Counted from the stretch's first letter, positions 26,153 to 34,161 are shown. The stretch is 64,000 nucleotides of DNA from Sphingomonas sp. LY29 (GCF_035593985.1 NZ_CP141587.1:1426001-1490000), one strand, 5' to 3'. Made by a program: numbers and translations. Notes: generated by a model from the sequence alone, not told the origin.

Positions 26153-27567
26153 CCCGTACCGCCGACGGTGATCCCGTCGATCAGCAGCGTCGGCTGTCCA
26201 ACGCCCGCCGGGACCGATTGCCCGCCCTTGCCGCAGACCCCGACACCTTCGTCCAGCGCCATGTCGTTGCCGATGCCCTTGACCCGCGTCAGCACGCTCG
26301 GCCCGTCACCGATCAGCGTCGCGCCCTTCACCGGCGCGCCGATCTTCCCGCCCTCGATGCGATAGGCCTCGGTGCAGGAGAAGACGAACTTACCGCTGGT
26401 GATGTCGACCTGCCCGCCGCCGAAGCTCTTGGCGAAGATGCCGTCCTTGACCCGTGTAATCAGCTCGGCCGGATCGTCCTGGCCACCGAGCATGAAGGTG
26501 TTGGTCATGCGCGGCATCGGCGCGTGCGCGAAGCTTTCGCGGCGGCCGTTGCCGGTTGCCTTCATCCCCATCAGCCGCGCGTTCAGACGATCGTTGATGT
26601 AGCCGGTGAGGATGCCGTCCTCGATCAGCGTGGTGCGCCCGGTCGGCGTGCCCTCGTCGTCGATGCTCAGACTGCCGCGACGATTTTCGATCGCGCCTTC
26701 GTCAATCACGGTGACGCCGGGCGCGGCGACGCGTTCGCCGATCCGCCCCGAAAAGGCCGAGGTGCCCTTGCGGTTGAAATCGCCCTCAAGCCCGTGGCCG
26801 ACGGCTTCGTGAAGCAGCACCCCGCACCATCCTGGACCGAGCACGACCGGCATTTCGCCAGCAGGCGCAGCCACGCTGTCGAGGTTCACCAGCGCCTGCG
26901 CCAGCGCGACGTCGATCGCGCGGTTCCAGGTCGCGGGCTCGAATAGCCCGTCGTAGAGGTAGCGACCGCCGAGGCCGTGGCTGCCGGTTTCGCGGCGGTC
27001 ACCCTGTTTGGCGACGATCGACACGTTGAGGCGGACGAGCGGGCGGATGTCGGTCGCAACGAAACCATCGGCGCGGACGATTTCGACCACCGACCAGCTT
27101 CCCGTCAGCGAAACGCTAACCTGTGCCACGCGCGGACCGCGGGCGCGGGCGGCGGCGTCAATTTCCTGGCAAAGCGCGACCTTGCGCGCGAACGGGATCG
27201 CCGACAGCGGATCGCCCTCGACATACATCGCGCGGTTGGTGCGCGGCGGCGACGCGGACGGGCCGGCGGTGGCCAGATCGAGCAGCTTCAGCGTCTTCGC
27301 GGCGCGGTCGATCGCGGCGGCGCTGATTTCGTTGGCATGGGCGAAGGCGGTCGTCTCCCCCGTCACGCCGCGAAGGCCGAAGCCCGATCCGCTGTGATAG
27401 TCGGCGGTTTTCAGCCGTCCGTCATCGAAGCCGAACGCTTCGGAAATGCTGTACTGGAGGTAGAGCTCGCCATCGTCGTGCGCGGCGAGGTGACGCGCTG
27501 CGAGCCGCTGCGCCTCAGCCGGATCGAGCTGGCGATAAAGGAGGTCGCGCGGGCTGGCGGTGCTCAT
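26149..27567 (-). CDS. tldD: TldD-type metalloprotease
   Basis: 472-aa zinc protease of the TldD/TldE (PmbA) pair, which trims modified peptides and degrades CcdA-like antitoxins in other bacteria. The zinc motif HEAVGHGLEGD and the C-terminal GKGGQSVPAGVGQPTL are intact. TldE is not in the window and would be needed for the known heterodimer. The ATG at 27567 has GGAAGG upstream. Overlaps the genes on both sides by 4 bp, so it is the middle of a three-gene operon. Confidence 0.95.
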   Translation of the reverse strand: MSTASPRDLLYRQLDPAEAQRLAARHLAAHDDGELYLQYSISEAFGFDDGRLKTADYHSGSGFGLRGVTGETTAFAHANEISAAAIDRAAKTLKLLDLATAGPSASPPRTNRAMYVEGDPLSAIPFARKVALCQEIDAAARARGPRVAQVSVSLTGSWSVVEIVRADGFVATDIRPLVRLNVSIVAKQGDRRETGSHGLGGRYLYDGLFEPATWNRAIDVALAQALVNLDSVAAPAGEMPVVLGPGWCGVLLHEAVGHGLEGDFNRKGTSAFSGRIGERVAAPGVTVIDEGAIENRRGSLSIDDEGTPTGRTTLIEDGILTGYINDRLNARLMGMKATGNGRRESFAHAPMPRMTNTFMLGGQDDPAELITRVKDGIFAKSFGGGQVDITSGKFVFSCTEAYRIEGGKIGAPVKGATLIGDGPSVLTRVKGIGNDMALDEGVGVCGKGGQSVPAGVGQPTLLIDGITVGGTG

Positions 27568-27776
27568 GAGCCTTCCGGCGCTGCAGGTGCGTCGGCAGGA
27601 CCGCCTTCGAGCACGAAGCGGCGGTCGCAATAACCGCAGTCGACGAAACCGACCTCGTCATCGATCTGGTAATAGACGCGCGGGTGGCCGAGCGCGGCGG
27701 AGACCTGCCCCGATCCGTCGCAAGCGACGCGGTGGCTGGTGGTGCGGATGGTTTCGGGTGGAGGCATCGCGGTCAT
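27564..27776 (-). CDS. zf-CHCC zinc-finger protein
   Basis: About 70-aa protein with the CHCC zinc-finger pattern: VACDG, HPRVYYQ, VGFVDCGYCDRRF. This is the domain of the mitochondrial complex I subunit NDUFS6 and its alphaproteobacterial relatives, which help FeS insertion in respiratory complex I. It is not near nuo genes here. First gene of the tldD operon by overlap. The start at 27776 lacks a clear ribosome site; the ATG at 27767 is the alternative. Confidence 0.85.
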   Translation of the reverse strand: MTAMPPPETIRTTSHRVACDGSGQVSAALGHPRVYYQIDDEVGFVDCGYCDRRFVLEGGPADAPAAPEGS

Positions 27777-27862
27777 GACACCGCACGTAGCAATCGCATC
27801 CGCGCGCTTCAATGCGGCGCCCGAGATAGTTGGCGGCGGTCGACAGACCTCAACAGAGAAGC

Positions 27863-27895
27863 GGCGGCCGCCGGGGATCAACCCTGGCAGCCGCC
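27863..27895 (-). terminator. Hairpin terminator after the DUF4402 genes
   Basis: On the minus strand GGCGGC-T-GCC-A-GGG pairs with CCC-C-GGC-G-GCCGCC (one mismatch, one wobble) around a TTGAT loop. It is followed by GCTTCTCTGTT. The T-tract is mixed, so efficiency is unsure. No gene is seen in the 27777-27940 gap. Confidence 0.5.
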
Positions 27896-27940
27896 ACCAT
27901 GCACATCGACGAGAGTGGGGTCCCGCCGCTGCGGCAATTC

Positions 27941-28477
27941 TTACTGGTAGTCGGCGGTGACGTTGAAGTCCGCCTTGTAGAGGCCGTTCGGCTGGTTCGC
28001 GGCAATCGCGAAGGTGCCGCCGACGCCGACGAGGAACGTGCCGTCCGTGCCGATCGTGCGCGTCGTGGTGTTGGCGGTGTCGAAGACCATCGACGACACG
28101 GCGATGGTGTCGGCGACGTTGCTGGTGCTGACGAGCAGATTGCCGGTCGGCGGTGCGAGCTTCAGGACGACGCGCTGCGCCGGGGTGCCGGCGCCGGCGA
28201 AGGTGGCGCGGCTGCCGGCGTTCGACGCGACCTGCGTGATGCCGCCGGTGACGCTGCGGTTGCCGGTGTCGGCGTTGATCGTGACCGTGCCCGCGACCGT
28301 GCTGGCCAGGATGGTGCCGAAGTCGAGGTCAGTGACCTTCGTCAGCGTCAGCGGCTGAAGCACCAGGCCACGCGCTTCGGCGGTGGCGGTGTCGGTGCCC
28401 GGCGTGCTCTGGGCGAAGGCGGGGGTGGCGAAAAGAGCGAGGGCGGCGGTGGCCGCCAGCGTGTTGATAAGGCGCAT
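27941..28477 (-). CDS. DUF4402 secreted protein (copy 1)
   Basis: 178-aa exported protein with a signal peptide to TPAFAQ. The DUF4402 core is VLQPLTLTKVTDLDFGTILA, GNRSVTGGITQVASNAGSRA and the C-terminal beta stretch PNGLYKADFNVTADYQ. The family is related in layout to spore-coat-U/pilin-like surface proteins. Its start lies between 28477 and 28483. It is the second of two tandem DUF4402 genes and was probably made by duplication. Confidence 0.85.
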   Translation of the reverse strand: MRLINTLAATAALALFATPAFAQSTPGTDTATAEARGLVLQPLTLTKVTDLDFGTILASTVAGTVTINADTGNRSVTGGITQVASNAGSRATFAGAGTPAQRVVLKLAPPTGNLLVSTSNVADTIAVSSMVFDTANTTTRTIGTDGTFLVGVGGTFAIAANQPNGLYKADFNVTADYQ

Positions 28478-28594
28478 ATACATGGTTCCCGACAAGTTGA
28501 TCTTGCGGGTTCAATGATGATCGGCGCGCCTCAACGTTGCTTCAATGAGAAGGGTGCGCCGCGGATTAACCAGACGCGTGAAGACTTTCGACGA

Positions 28595-29113
28595 TCAGGG
28601 ATATTGGATCGTGACGTCGATTTCGCCGGTGTAGACCCCGTCGACCGTGCCCGCCGGGACGGTAATCCGGGCACCCACGCCGAAAGTGAAGCTCTGCGCC
28701 TGGGCCAGTGCCCGTTTGTCCTGCCCGTCGAGCGTGAATTGGTCGACCGTCAGCGTTTCGGTCCCGCCCACGCGTCGGATCAGGATGGGCTGATTGGGCA
28801 CGCGGATATTGACCACGGTCTGCTTCGTCGCCGCCCCTTGGTAGAGCGCGCGCGACGGCGTTCCCGCAAGGTGGAGAAGACCGCCGGTGACCGTCATTGC
28901 GCCGGTGAACGGGTTGATCGTCGCGGTGCCGCCAGTGGTCACGCCAAGCGTCGCGAAATCGAGGTTGCCCAGCCGCGACAGGCTCATCGGCCGGATCAGC
29001 GTGACCTCCCCCGTCGCCTGGGGCGACGCCGCGATCGGCGCAGCAAAACCCGCTGCCGGACACAGCAGGAGCATCACGCCGCCAAGGACGGGGAATCGGA
29101 GAACACGAACCAT
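28595..29113 (-). CDS. DUF4402 secreted protein (copy 2)
   Basis: 172-aa paralog of the neighbouring gene: signal peptide (GFAAP), then LIRPMSLSRLGNLDFATLGV, TVTGGLLHLAGTPSRALYQG and the final GVYTGEIDVTIQYP. Two similar secreted proteins with nearly the same block order suggest a heteromeric surface structure, but no usher or chaperone gene is nearby. A 117-bp gap separates it from copy 1. Confidence 0.85.
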   Translation of the reverse strand: MVRVLRFPVLGGVMLLLCPAAGFAAPIAASPQATGEVTLIRPMSLSRLGNLDFATLGVTTGGTATINPFTGAMTVTGGLLHLAGTPSRALYQGAATKQTVVNIRVPNQPILIRRVGGTETLTVDQFTLDGQDKRALAQAQSFTFGVGARITVPAGTVDGVYTGEIDVTIQYP

Positions 29114-29127
29114 GCCCCCGCTCTACG

Positions 29128-29168
29128 AGGGTTAACGGTAAGGAAAGGATGACGGGTAGGGTTAACGG
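29128..29168. promoter_or_regulatory. Direct repeat AGGGTTAACGG with 30-bp spacing
   Basis: The 11-mer AGGGTTAACGG occurs at 29128-29138 and 29158-29168, on one face of the helix (three turns), between the divergent DUF4402 and ABC genes. It could be a pair of transcription-factor sites. The core TTAACG is CtrA-like but the spacing is not. Confidence 0.45.
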
Positions 29169-29221
29169 CGACTTTACCCTTCGCGCTTTCGCCAGGTGGC
29201 ATGCGCGGCTATGCGAATCGC

Positions 29222-30160
29222 ATGACCGACCAAGCCCCTGCCATCGTCATTCGCGACCTCGCCAAGACCTACAGCGGCAAGGGCAGCCCGCCCAAGCGCG
29301 CGCTCGACGGCGTTTCGTTCGACGTGCCGCGCGGCCAGATCTTCGGATTGCTGGGTCCGAACGGCGCCGGAAAGTCCACTCTCATCAATATCTTGGCGGG
29401 GATGGTCGTGAAAACATCGGGGTCCGCGGAGGTGTGGGGCTTCGACATCACGAAAAATCCGCGCAACGCCAAGCGCTCGATCGGGATCGTGCCGCAGGAA
29501 TTGGTGTTCGACCCCTTTTTCACGCCGCGCGAAGCACTGGAAATCCAGGCAGGGCTGTACGGCGTGCCCAAGGCCGAGCGGATTACCGAGGCGCTGCTGG
29601 CCGCGGTCCGCCTGTCGGACAAGGCCGACGCCTATGCGCGCACGCTGTCGGGGGGCATGAAGCGCCGCCTGCTGGTCGCGAAGGCAATGGTCCATTCGCC
29701 GCCGATCCTGGTGCTCGACGAGCCGACCGCGGGCGTCGACATCGAGCTGCGTCAGCAATTGTGGGACTATGTGAAGGGCCTCAACGACCAGGGGGTGACC
29801 GTGGTGCTGACCACCCACTACCTCGAGGAAGCCGAGCAATTGTGCGACCGGATCGCGATAATCAATCACGGAAAGCTGATCGCCAACGAGCCGACGCGCG
29901 AGTTGATCGCCAAGGCGCAGGACAAGGCGGTGGTGGTCGAAGTCGATCGCGACCTCACCGGAACGCCCGAAAATCGCTGCTTCGACAAGATCGAGCAGCT
30001 GGGCCCGCGCACGCTGGAGATCACCTACCGCAAGGACCGGGTCAATGCGGGCGACGTACTGACCGCGCTGGCCGCCGACGGCCTTGGCATCGTCGACGTG
30101 TCGACGCGCGATCCCGACCTTGAGGACGTGTTCCTGTCGCTGACGCGGGACGTGGCTTGA
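29222..30160 (+). CDS. ABC transporter ATP-binding protein, ABC-2 type
   Basis: 312-aa ATPase. Walker A GPNGAGKST (near residue 46), the signature LSGGMKRR and Walker B ILVLDEPTAGVDI are intact. The C-terminal extension (about residues 230-312) is typical of multidrug/lipid exporters of the YadG type. The usual ABC-2 permease is missing downstream; nadB starts inside its stop instead (TTGA). Start 29222 is by alignment to the family; ATG 29201 is the alternative. Confidence 0.88.
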   Translation: MTDQAPAIVIRDLAKTYSGKGSPPKRALDGVSFDVPRGQIFGLLGPNGAGKSTLINILAGMVVKTSGSAEVWGFDITKNPRNAKRSIGIVPQELVFDPFFTPREALEIQAGLYGVPKAERITEALLAAVRLSDKADAYARTLSGGMKRRLLVAKAMVHSPPILVLDEPTAGVDIELRQQLWDYVKGLNDQGVTVVLTTHYLEEAEQLCDRIAIINHGKLIANEPTRELIAKAQDKAVVVEVDRDLTGTPENRCFDKIEQLGPRTLEITYRKDRVNAGDVLTALAADGLGIVDVSTRDPDLEDVFLSLTRDVA

Positions 30161-31761
30161 GCGCGCGCAGTTTCGATGTCCTCGTCATCGGGTCGGGCGC
30201 GGCGGGGCTGACCGCGGCGCTGACGCTGGCGCCGACCAAACGGGTCGGGGTGATCGCCAAGGGCCGACTCAATGAAGGCGCGACCGGATGGGCGCAGGGC
30301 GGCGTCGCCGCGGTGCTGGAAGAAGGCGACAGCTTCGAATCGCACGTGCGCGACACGATGATCGCGGGCGCGGGCCTCAACAACCAGGCGGTGGTCGAGC
30401 ATGTCGTCGGCGGCGCCCCCGCCGCAATCGCACGGCTGGCCGAGCTTGGCGTTCCGTTCAACCTCGACGGCGACGGCGGGGCGACGGTCAGCGGCGGCTG
30501 GCATCTGACGCGCGAGGGCGGGCATAGCCATCGGCGCATCGTTCACGTCGCCGACGCGACCGGCTGGGCGATCCAGCTGGCGCTGGAAAAGGCCGCTGCC
30601 GAGCATCCCAACATCACGCTGATCCCCGACATGGTCGCGATCGACCTGGTCACCGGGCGCCACGCGGCCGAGTTCAGCACGTCGGGCGCCGTGCACGGAC
30701 TGTACGCGTTCGACCGGACCAGCGGGCGGGTCGAAACGCTGCTGGCCAACGCGACCATCCTGGCGACGGGCGGCGCGGGCCGCGCCTATCTTTATTCCAC
30801 CGCGCCGCGCGGCGCGACCGGCGACGGAATCGCGATGGCGTGGCGCGCGGGCTGCCGGGTCAGCAATATGGAATTCATGCAATTCCACCCGACCTGCCTC
30901 TACAATCTGGAGGTCAAGAATTTCCTGATCACCGAGGCGGTGCGCGGCGAAGGCGGGATCCTGAAGCACCCGGTTACCGGTCATCGCTTCATGCCCGATA
31001 CCGATGAGCGCGGAGAGCTGGCGCCGCGCGATATCGTCGCGCGCGCGATCGACAGCGAGATCAAGCGCGACGGGCTGGATTACGTGCACCTCGATATCAG
31101 CCACCGCGAGCCCGAGTTCGTGAAGGCGCACTTCCCCAACATCTACGAAAAGCTGCTGGGGCTTGGCATCGACATCACCACCCAGCCGATCCCGGTGGTG
31201 CCGGCGCAGCATTACACCTGCGGCGGCGTGCTGGTCGACATCGACGGCCGCACCGACGCGCCCGGCCTCTATGCCGCGGGGGAAGTGACTCAGTCGGGGC
31301 TGCACGGTGCGAACCGGTTGGCGTCCAATTCACTGCTGGAATGCTTCGTGTTCGGCGAGGCGGCGGCGCGCGATATCCTGGCGCGCTGGGACGAACTTGG
31401 CCTCCCGCCCGCGATCCGCGCGTGGGACGAAAGCCGCGTGACCGACAGCGACGAGGAAGTCGTCATCCAGCAATGCTGGGGTGAGATCCGCCGCTTCATG
31501 TGGAATTTCGTCGGCATCGTCCGCACCACCAAGCGGCTGGAACGCGCGCAGCACCGTATCGACCTGCTGCGGCAGGAAGTGGCCGATTACTACAAGCACT
31601 TCCGCGTGACCCCCGACCTGATCGAGCTTCGCAACCTGGTCGAGGTCGCCGACCTGATCGTCCGAAGCGCACTATCCCGCCACGAAAGCCGCGGGCTGCA
31701 CTTCACGCTCGATTATCCGCAGATGGCCGATGAAGCGGTGGATACGGTGCTGGTGCCGTGA
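30157..31761 (+). CDS. nadB: L-aspartate oxidase
   Basis: 534-aa FAD enzyme that oxidises aspartate to iminoaspartate for de novo NAD synthesis; cytosolic. The N-terminal FAD motif GSGAAGLTAAL, the substrate block MQFHPTCL and the C-terminal GLYAAGEVTQSGLHGANRL are all present. It starts with TTG inside the stop codon of the ABC gene (TTGA). nadA and nadC are not in the window. Confidence 0.95.
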   Translation: MSARSFDVLVIGSGAAGLTAALTLAPTKRVGVIAKGRLNEGATGWAQGGVAAVLEEGDSFESHVRDTMIAGAGLNNQAVVEHVVGGAPAAIARLAELGVPFNLDGDGGATVSGGWHLTREGGHSHRRIVHVADATGWAIQLALEKAAAEHPNITLIPDMVAIDLVTGRHAAEFSTSGAVHGLYAFDRTSGRVETLLANATILATGGAGRAYLYSTAPRGATGDGIAMAWRAGCRVSNMEFMQFHPTCLYNLEVKNFLITEAVRGEGGILKHPVTGHRFMPDTDERGELAPRDIVARAIDSEIKRDGLDYVHLDISHREPEFVKAHFPNIYEKLLGLGIDITTQPIPVVPAQHYTCGGVLVDIDGRTDAPGLYAAGEVTQSGLHGANRLASNSLLECFVFGEAAARDILARWDELGLPPAIRAWDESRVTDSDEEVVIQQCWGEIRRFMWNFVGIVRTTKRLERAQHRIDLLRQEVADYYKHFRVTPDLIELRNLVEVADLIVRSALSRHESRGLHFTLDYPQMADEAVDTVLVP

Positions 31762-31812
31762 GGTGGCAGAAGCCAATCTGACCGCCTGCCAAGCCTTACT
31801 GTATCCGTCGCG

Positions 31813-32256
31813 CTATCGCGTCAGAGGGCGCAGCAGGATGCCGGTCGGTGGTTCCGCCAGCAGCAGGCGACCATCGCCCTGGCGGTCGACGCTAAGATAA
31901 GAGTTACTGATGATTTCCGGGCCGATTCCCTCGGCGAACTTGCCCGTGCAGGCCTTCCCCGAAATCCTTGCGTCCCGACCCTTGAAGATCGGCCGGAGGT
32001 CGCCGTTGGAGGAGTAGCTAATCGCGTAGCGCCCGGTGGCTCTTCGGCACCCGAAGCGTGCGTCGAACGTGGTGCCGGAAAAGGTGACGGTGAAGTCCGT
32101 GCGACTGCCCGTGTCGACCCCGTTGACGCCTTCGACCGACCAAGCGGTTCCGCCGAGGCCGGCCGGATCTTGTCGCACCGGTGTCGTGGCATAAGCAGAC
32201 ACGGCAAGTGCGAGCGCGGTGATGGGAAGTGGCAAGACACGATCGAAGGTACGCAT
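31813..32256 (-). CDS. META-domain (HslJ-like) secreted protein
   Basis: 147 aa. An N-terminal hydrophobic segment (PITALALAVSAYATTP) is followed by a META-type domain (LGGTAWSVEGVNG, FTVTFSGTTFDARFGCRRAT, EIISNSYLS). The segment looks like a lipobox in which the cysteine is tyrosine (VSAYATT), so membrane anchoring may be lost. GGGAGA lies 8 nt before the ATG at 32256. META proteins are outer-membrane or periplasmic and often stress-linked. Confidence 0.75.
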   Translation of the reverse strand: MRTFDRVLPLPITALALAVSAYATTPVRQDPAGLGGTAWSVEGVNGVDTGSRTDFTVTFSGTTFDARFGCRRATGRYAISYSSNGDLRPIFKGRDARISGKACTGKFAEGIGPEIISNSYLSVDRQGDGRLLLAEPPTGILLRPLTR

Positions 32257-32348
32257 AATGATCTCCCGAATGCGGACGACCAACGAATTTCGTTTCTGAT
32301 CTTTCCGCTTCGAGCGACGTCACGTCTTCGATGGGACGAGATCCGACC

Positions 32349-32372
32349 GTCCGCTATTGGTGGAGAGCGGAC
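32349..32372. repeat. Inverted repeat GTCCGCT-N10-AGCGGAC (left of the small gene)
   Basis: Dyad arms at 32349-32355 and 32366-32372. A similar dyad lies on the other side of the gene at 32684-32711. Palindromes with TGTCCGC/GCGGACA arms resemble a common intergenic repeat I associate with sphingomonads. Confidence 0.55.
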
Positions 32373-32398
32373 ATGACCTGGAACCGTGCCCAAGCTAC

Positions 32399-32420
32399 GT
32401 GTATTGTGCTTACGATACAC
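32399..32420. promoter_or_regulatory. Dyad GTGTAT-N10-ATACAC before the small low-GC gene
   Basis: Perfect 6-bp arms at 32399-32404 and 32415-32420, ending 20 bp before the ATG at 32441. TACGAT inside it (32411-32416) could be a -10, so the dyad may be an operator over the promoter. Confidence 0.45.
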
Positions 32421-32440
32421 CGATTTTGGCGGAGAGAGGT

Positions 32441-32668
32441 ATGGCGCAGGAGTTTAGTGACGAGCAGATCCGGATCGAGCTAAAACGGATGGTAGAGGAC
32501 TTCCAATCTGCAACTCTAAGTGAGCTCAATGATGTCGTGAGCCAAGCCGAGGGCACCCTAGGCGCGACGGAACAACAAGTGGGTAATGTGCGTGACAAGA
32601 TCGAAGCTGCCAAGATGGACCTGTCGCTTCGAACTCGACAGATAATGGACTTCATAGATCGGCAGTGA
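32441..32668 (+). CDS. Small coiled-coil protein of unknown function
   Basis: 75-aa protein (MAQEFSDEQIRIELKRMVE) made of charged helices with heptad-like spacing (SQAEGTLGATEQQVGNVRDK) and no signal peptide. GAGAGG lies 2-8 nt before the ATG. Base composition is visibly lower in GC than the neighbours and codons such as CTA, AAA and TTT are frequent, so recent transfer is likely. It is bounded by related inverted repeats and has its own dyad upstream. Family not recognised. Confidence 0.6.
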   Translation: MAQEFSDEQIRIELKRMVEDFQSATLSELNDVVSQAEGTLGATEQQVGNVRDKIEAAKMDLSLRTRQIMDFIDRQ

Positions 32669-32683
32669 TTCTGGGTAGCGTGA

Positions 32684-32711
32684 ATGTCCGCAATGGGTCG
32701 ATAGCGGACAT
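32684..32711. repeat. Inverted repeat ATGTCCGC-N12-GCGGACAT (right of the small gene)
   Basis: Perfect 8-bp arms at 32684-32691 and 32704-32711. Same arm core (GTCCGC/GCGGAC) as the dyad at 32349-32372; about 335 bp separate the two dyads, enclosing the 75-aa gene. Confidence 0.6.
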
Positions 32712-32728
32712 CACCAATCGATCGATGC

Positions 32729-32908
32729 TCAGCGCAGCTTGCTCACCTTCAGCCCGTCCTGCTTGGCGCGGGCCTGGATCGATTCTTCGCTTCGGGTCAT
32801 CGCCTTGCTGATCGCCTTCAGGCTCATTCCCTTCCCCGCCAACAGGTGAAGCTTCTGCACCTCGTCCTGGGTCCAGGGCTGGCGGTGGCGCTGGAATCGT
32901 TCGGTCAT
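32729..32908 (-). CDS. Small homeodomain-like/HTH protein (59 aa)
   Basis: Starts MTERFQRHRQPWTQDEVQKL and continues with LAGKGMSLKAISKAMTRSEE, a helix-turn-helix or SANT-like pattern with a conserved W and a second helix pair. Probably DNA-binding. GGAGAGACGCGC precedes the ATG at 32908. It is divergent from the Fnr-type gene, 55 bp away. Confidence 0.75.
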   Translation of the reverse strand: MTERFQRHRQPWTQDEVQKLHLLAGKGMSLKAISKAMTRSEESIQARAKQDGLKVSKLR

Positions 32909-32963
32909 GCGCGTCTCTCCTTCGCTGCAGCCATCGCGCGCCGACTTTGCTACGACAAGGGGC

Positions 32964-33668
32964 ATGAGCGGGGCATTGTCCGATCGGCTGGAATGCGCGA
33001 CCTGTCCGGTGCGCGAACGCGCGGCGTGCGCGGCGCTGGACAAGGCGCAACGCGGCGACCTGGCGCGGCTTGGTCGGCGGCGGCGCGTCGCGAGGGGCGA
33101 CACGGTGTTCGCCGCAGGTGACGACAGCGGGTCCTGCGCCACGCTGGTGAGCGGCGCCTTGAAAATCGCGAGCTATGGCGTCGATGGAACCGAGCGCGTG
33201 CTGAGCCTCGTCCATCCGGCGGGCTTCGTCGGCGAAATGTTCGCCCCCGTCGCTCATCACGACGTCGTCGCGATTGCCGACAGCGAATTATGCGTCTTTT
33301 CGCGCGCCGATTATGACGAGGCGATCGACCGGTTTCCGGCGCTGGCCAAGGCGCTGCTTCGGCGATCGACCGAGGAATTATTCGCCACGCGGTCGCTGGT
33401 CGAACTGCAGTCGCGGCGCGATTCGCGGGGCCGCGTCGCCGCCTTCCTTTTGGCGATGGCCCGCGCGGCGAGCCATTCGCCATGCCATGCCGCCGAGCGA
33501 TTCGACCTGCCGCTGACCCGCGGGGAGATCGCCAGCCTGCTGGGCATCACCATCGAGACCGTCAGTCGGCAGCTGACCGCGCTGGAGAAAGAGGGTGTGA
33601 TCGGACGCGCCGGACCGCGCGGCATCGAGCTGCGCGATCTGGATCGGCTGGAGATCCTTGCGGGTTAG
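32964..33668 (+). CDS. Crp/Fnr-family regulator with N-terminal cysteines (Fnr-like)
   Basis: 234-aa transcription factor. An N-terminal CATCPVRERAAC (Cys 11, 14, 22) plus Cys 58 could bind an oxygen-sensing 4Fe-4S cluster. The cyclic-nucleotide-type beta-roll spans about residues 40-130. The C-terminal HTH contains ETVSRQL, whose E, S and R match the Fnr recognition helix that reads TTGA half-sites. The E. coli cluster cysteines are spaced differently and the fourth lies later, so the cluster is inferred. It shares a TTAG stop with the convergent membrane gene, which has an Fnr box in its promoter. Confidence 0.85.
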   Translation: MSGALSDRLECATCPVRERAACAALDKAQRGDLARLGRRRRVARGDTVFAAGDDSGSCATLVSGALKIASYGVDGTERVLSLVHPAGFVGEMFAPVAHHDVVAIADSELCVFSRADYDEAIDRFPALAKALLRRSTEELFATRSLVELQSRRDSRGRVAAFLLAMARAASHSPCHAAERFDLPLTRGEIASLLGITIETVSRQLTALEKEGVIGRAGPRGIELRDLDRLEILAG

Positions 33669-34090
33669 GCAAACGCCGCGATGAGGACGACGGCGATTCC
33701 CCAGGCCAGGATCAGAACGGGAAGGACGAGGACCTGCACCGCCGCCTCGCCGCCGCTTGACCGGCCGGTAAAGGTATCGACGCCCTCATCGAACAGGCGG
33801 CGCAGGCTCATCGCCCGGCCTGGGTTCTCCGGGCCCATCGTCGCCCACAGCATCGGCACAACATAGAAGCCGACGGTGAAGATGACGAAGATCGCCATCG
33901 GCAGGATCATTTCGGGATGCGGAAAGCCGATCGCCGTGACGCCGAGGTAGGCGAGGAACAGCCCGAAGAAGCCCGCATGGAGCGAGGTCGGCAGATTGAA
34001 GGTTCGGTCGGTGCAGGCGCGCGGAGCGGCGGGGGGCTGCGCCAGCTGGCGAGTGGCGACGAGCAGCTTGGGATCGACATGAACGGACAT
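33665..34090 (-). CDS. Membrane protein behind an Fnr-type promoter
   Basis: 141 aa with a soluble N-terminal half (VDPKLLVATRQLAQPPAAPR) and about three hydrophobic helices (GFFGLFLAYLGVTAIGF, MILPMAIFVIFTVGFYVVPM, VQVLVLPVLILAWGIAVVLI). No family recognised. AAGGAG lies 10 nt before the ATG. The upstream region fits a class II Fnr promoter exactly, so oxygen-limited expression is likely. Stop codon overlaps the Fnr-type gene (TTAG). Confidence 0.75.
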   Translation of the reverse strand: MSVHVDPKLLVATRQLAQPPAAPRACTDRTFNLPTSLHAGFFGLFLAYLGVTAIGFPHPEMILPMAIFVIFTVGFYVVPMLWATMGPENPGRAMSLRRLFDEGVDTFTGRSSGGEAAVQVLVLPVLILAWGIAVVLIAAFA

Positions 34091-34118
34091 GACCGGAACA
34101 CTCCTTGTTGAGGGTTCA

Positions 34119-34161
34119 AGTCGTAAGCTTTGGAAGCGCGACGCGCTTTGACATCGGTCAA
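34119..34161 (-). promoter_or_regulatory. Class II Fnr/FixK promoter
   Basis: TTGAC-ATCG-GTCAA at 34148-34161 is a near-perfect Fnr box (consensus TTGAT-N4-ATCAA). On the minus strand exactly 22 nt later comes TACGACT (34125-34119), a fair -10. This puts the box centre at -41.5 from a start near 34113, the class II geometry, and drives the 141-aa membrane gene. Confidence 0.75.
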
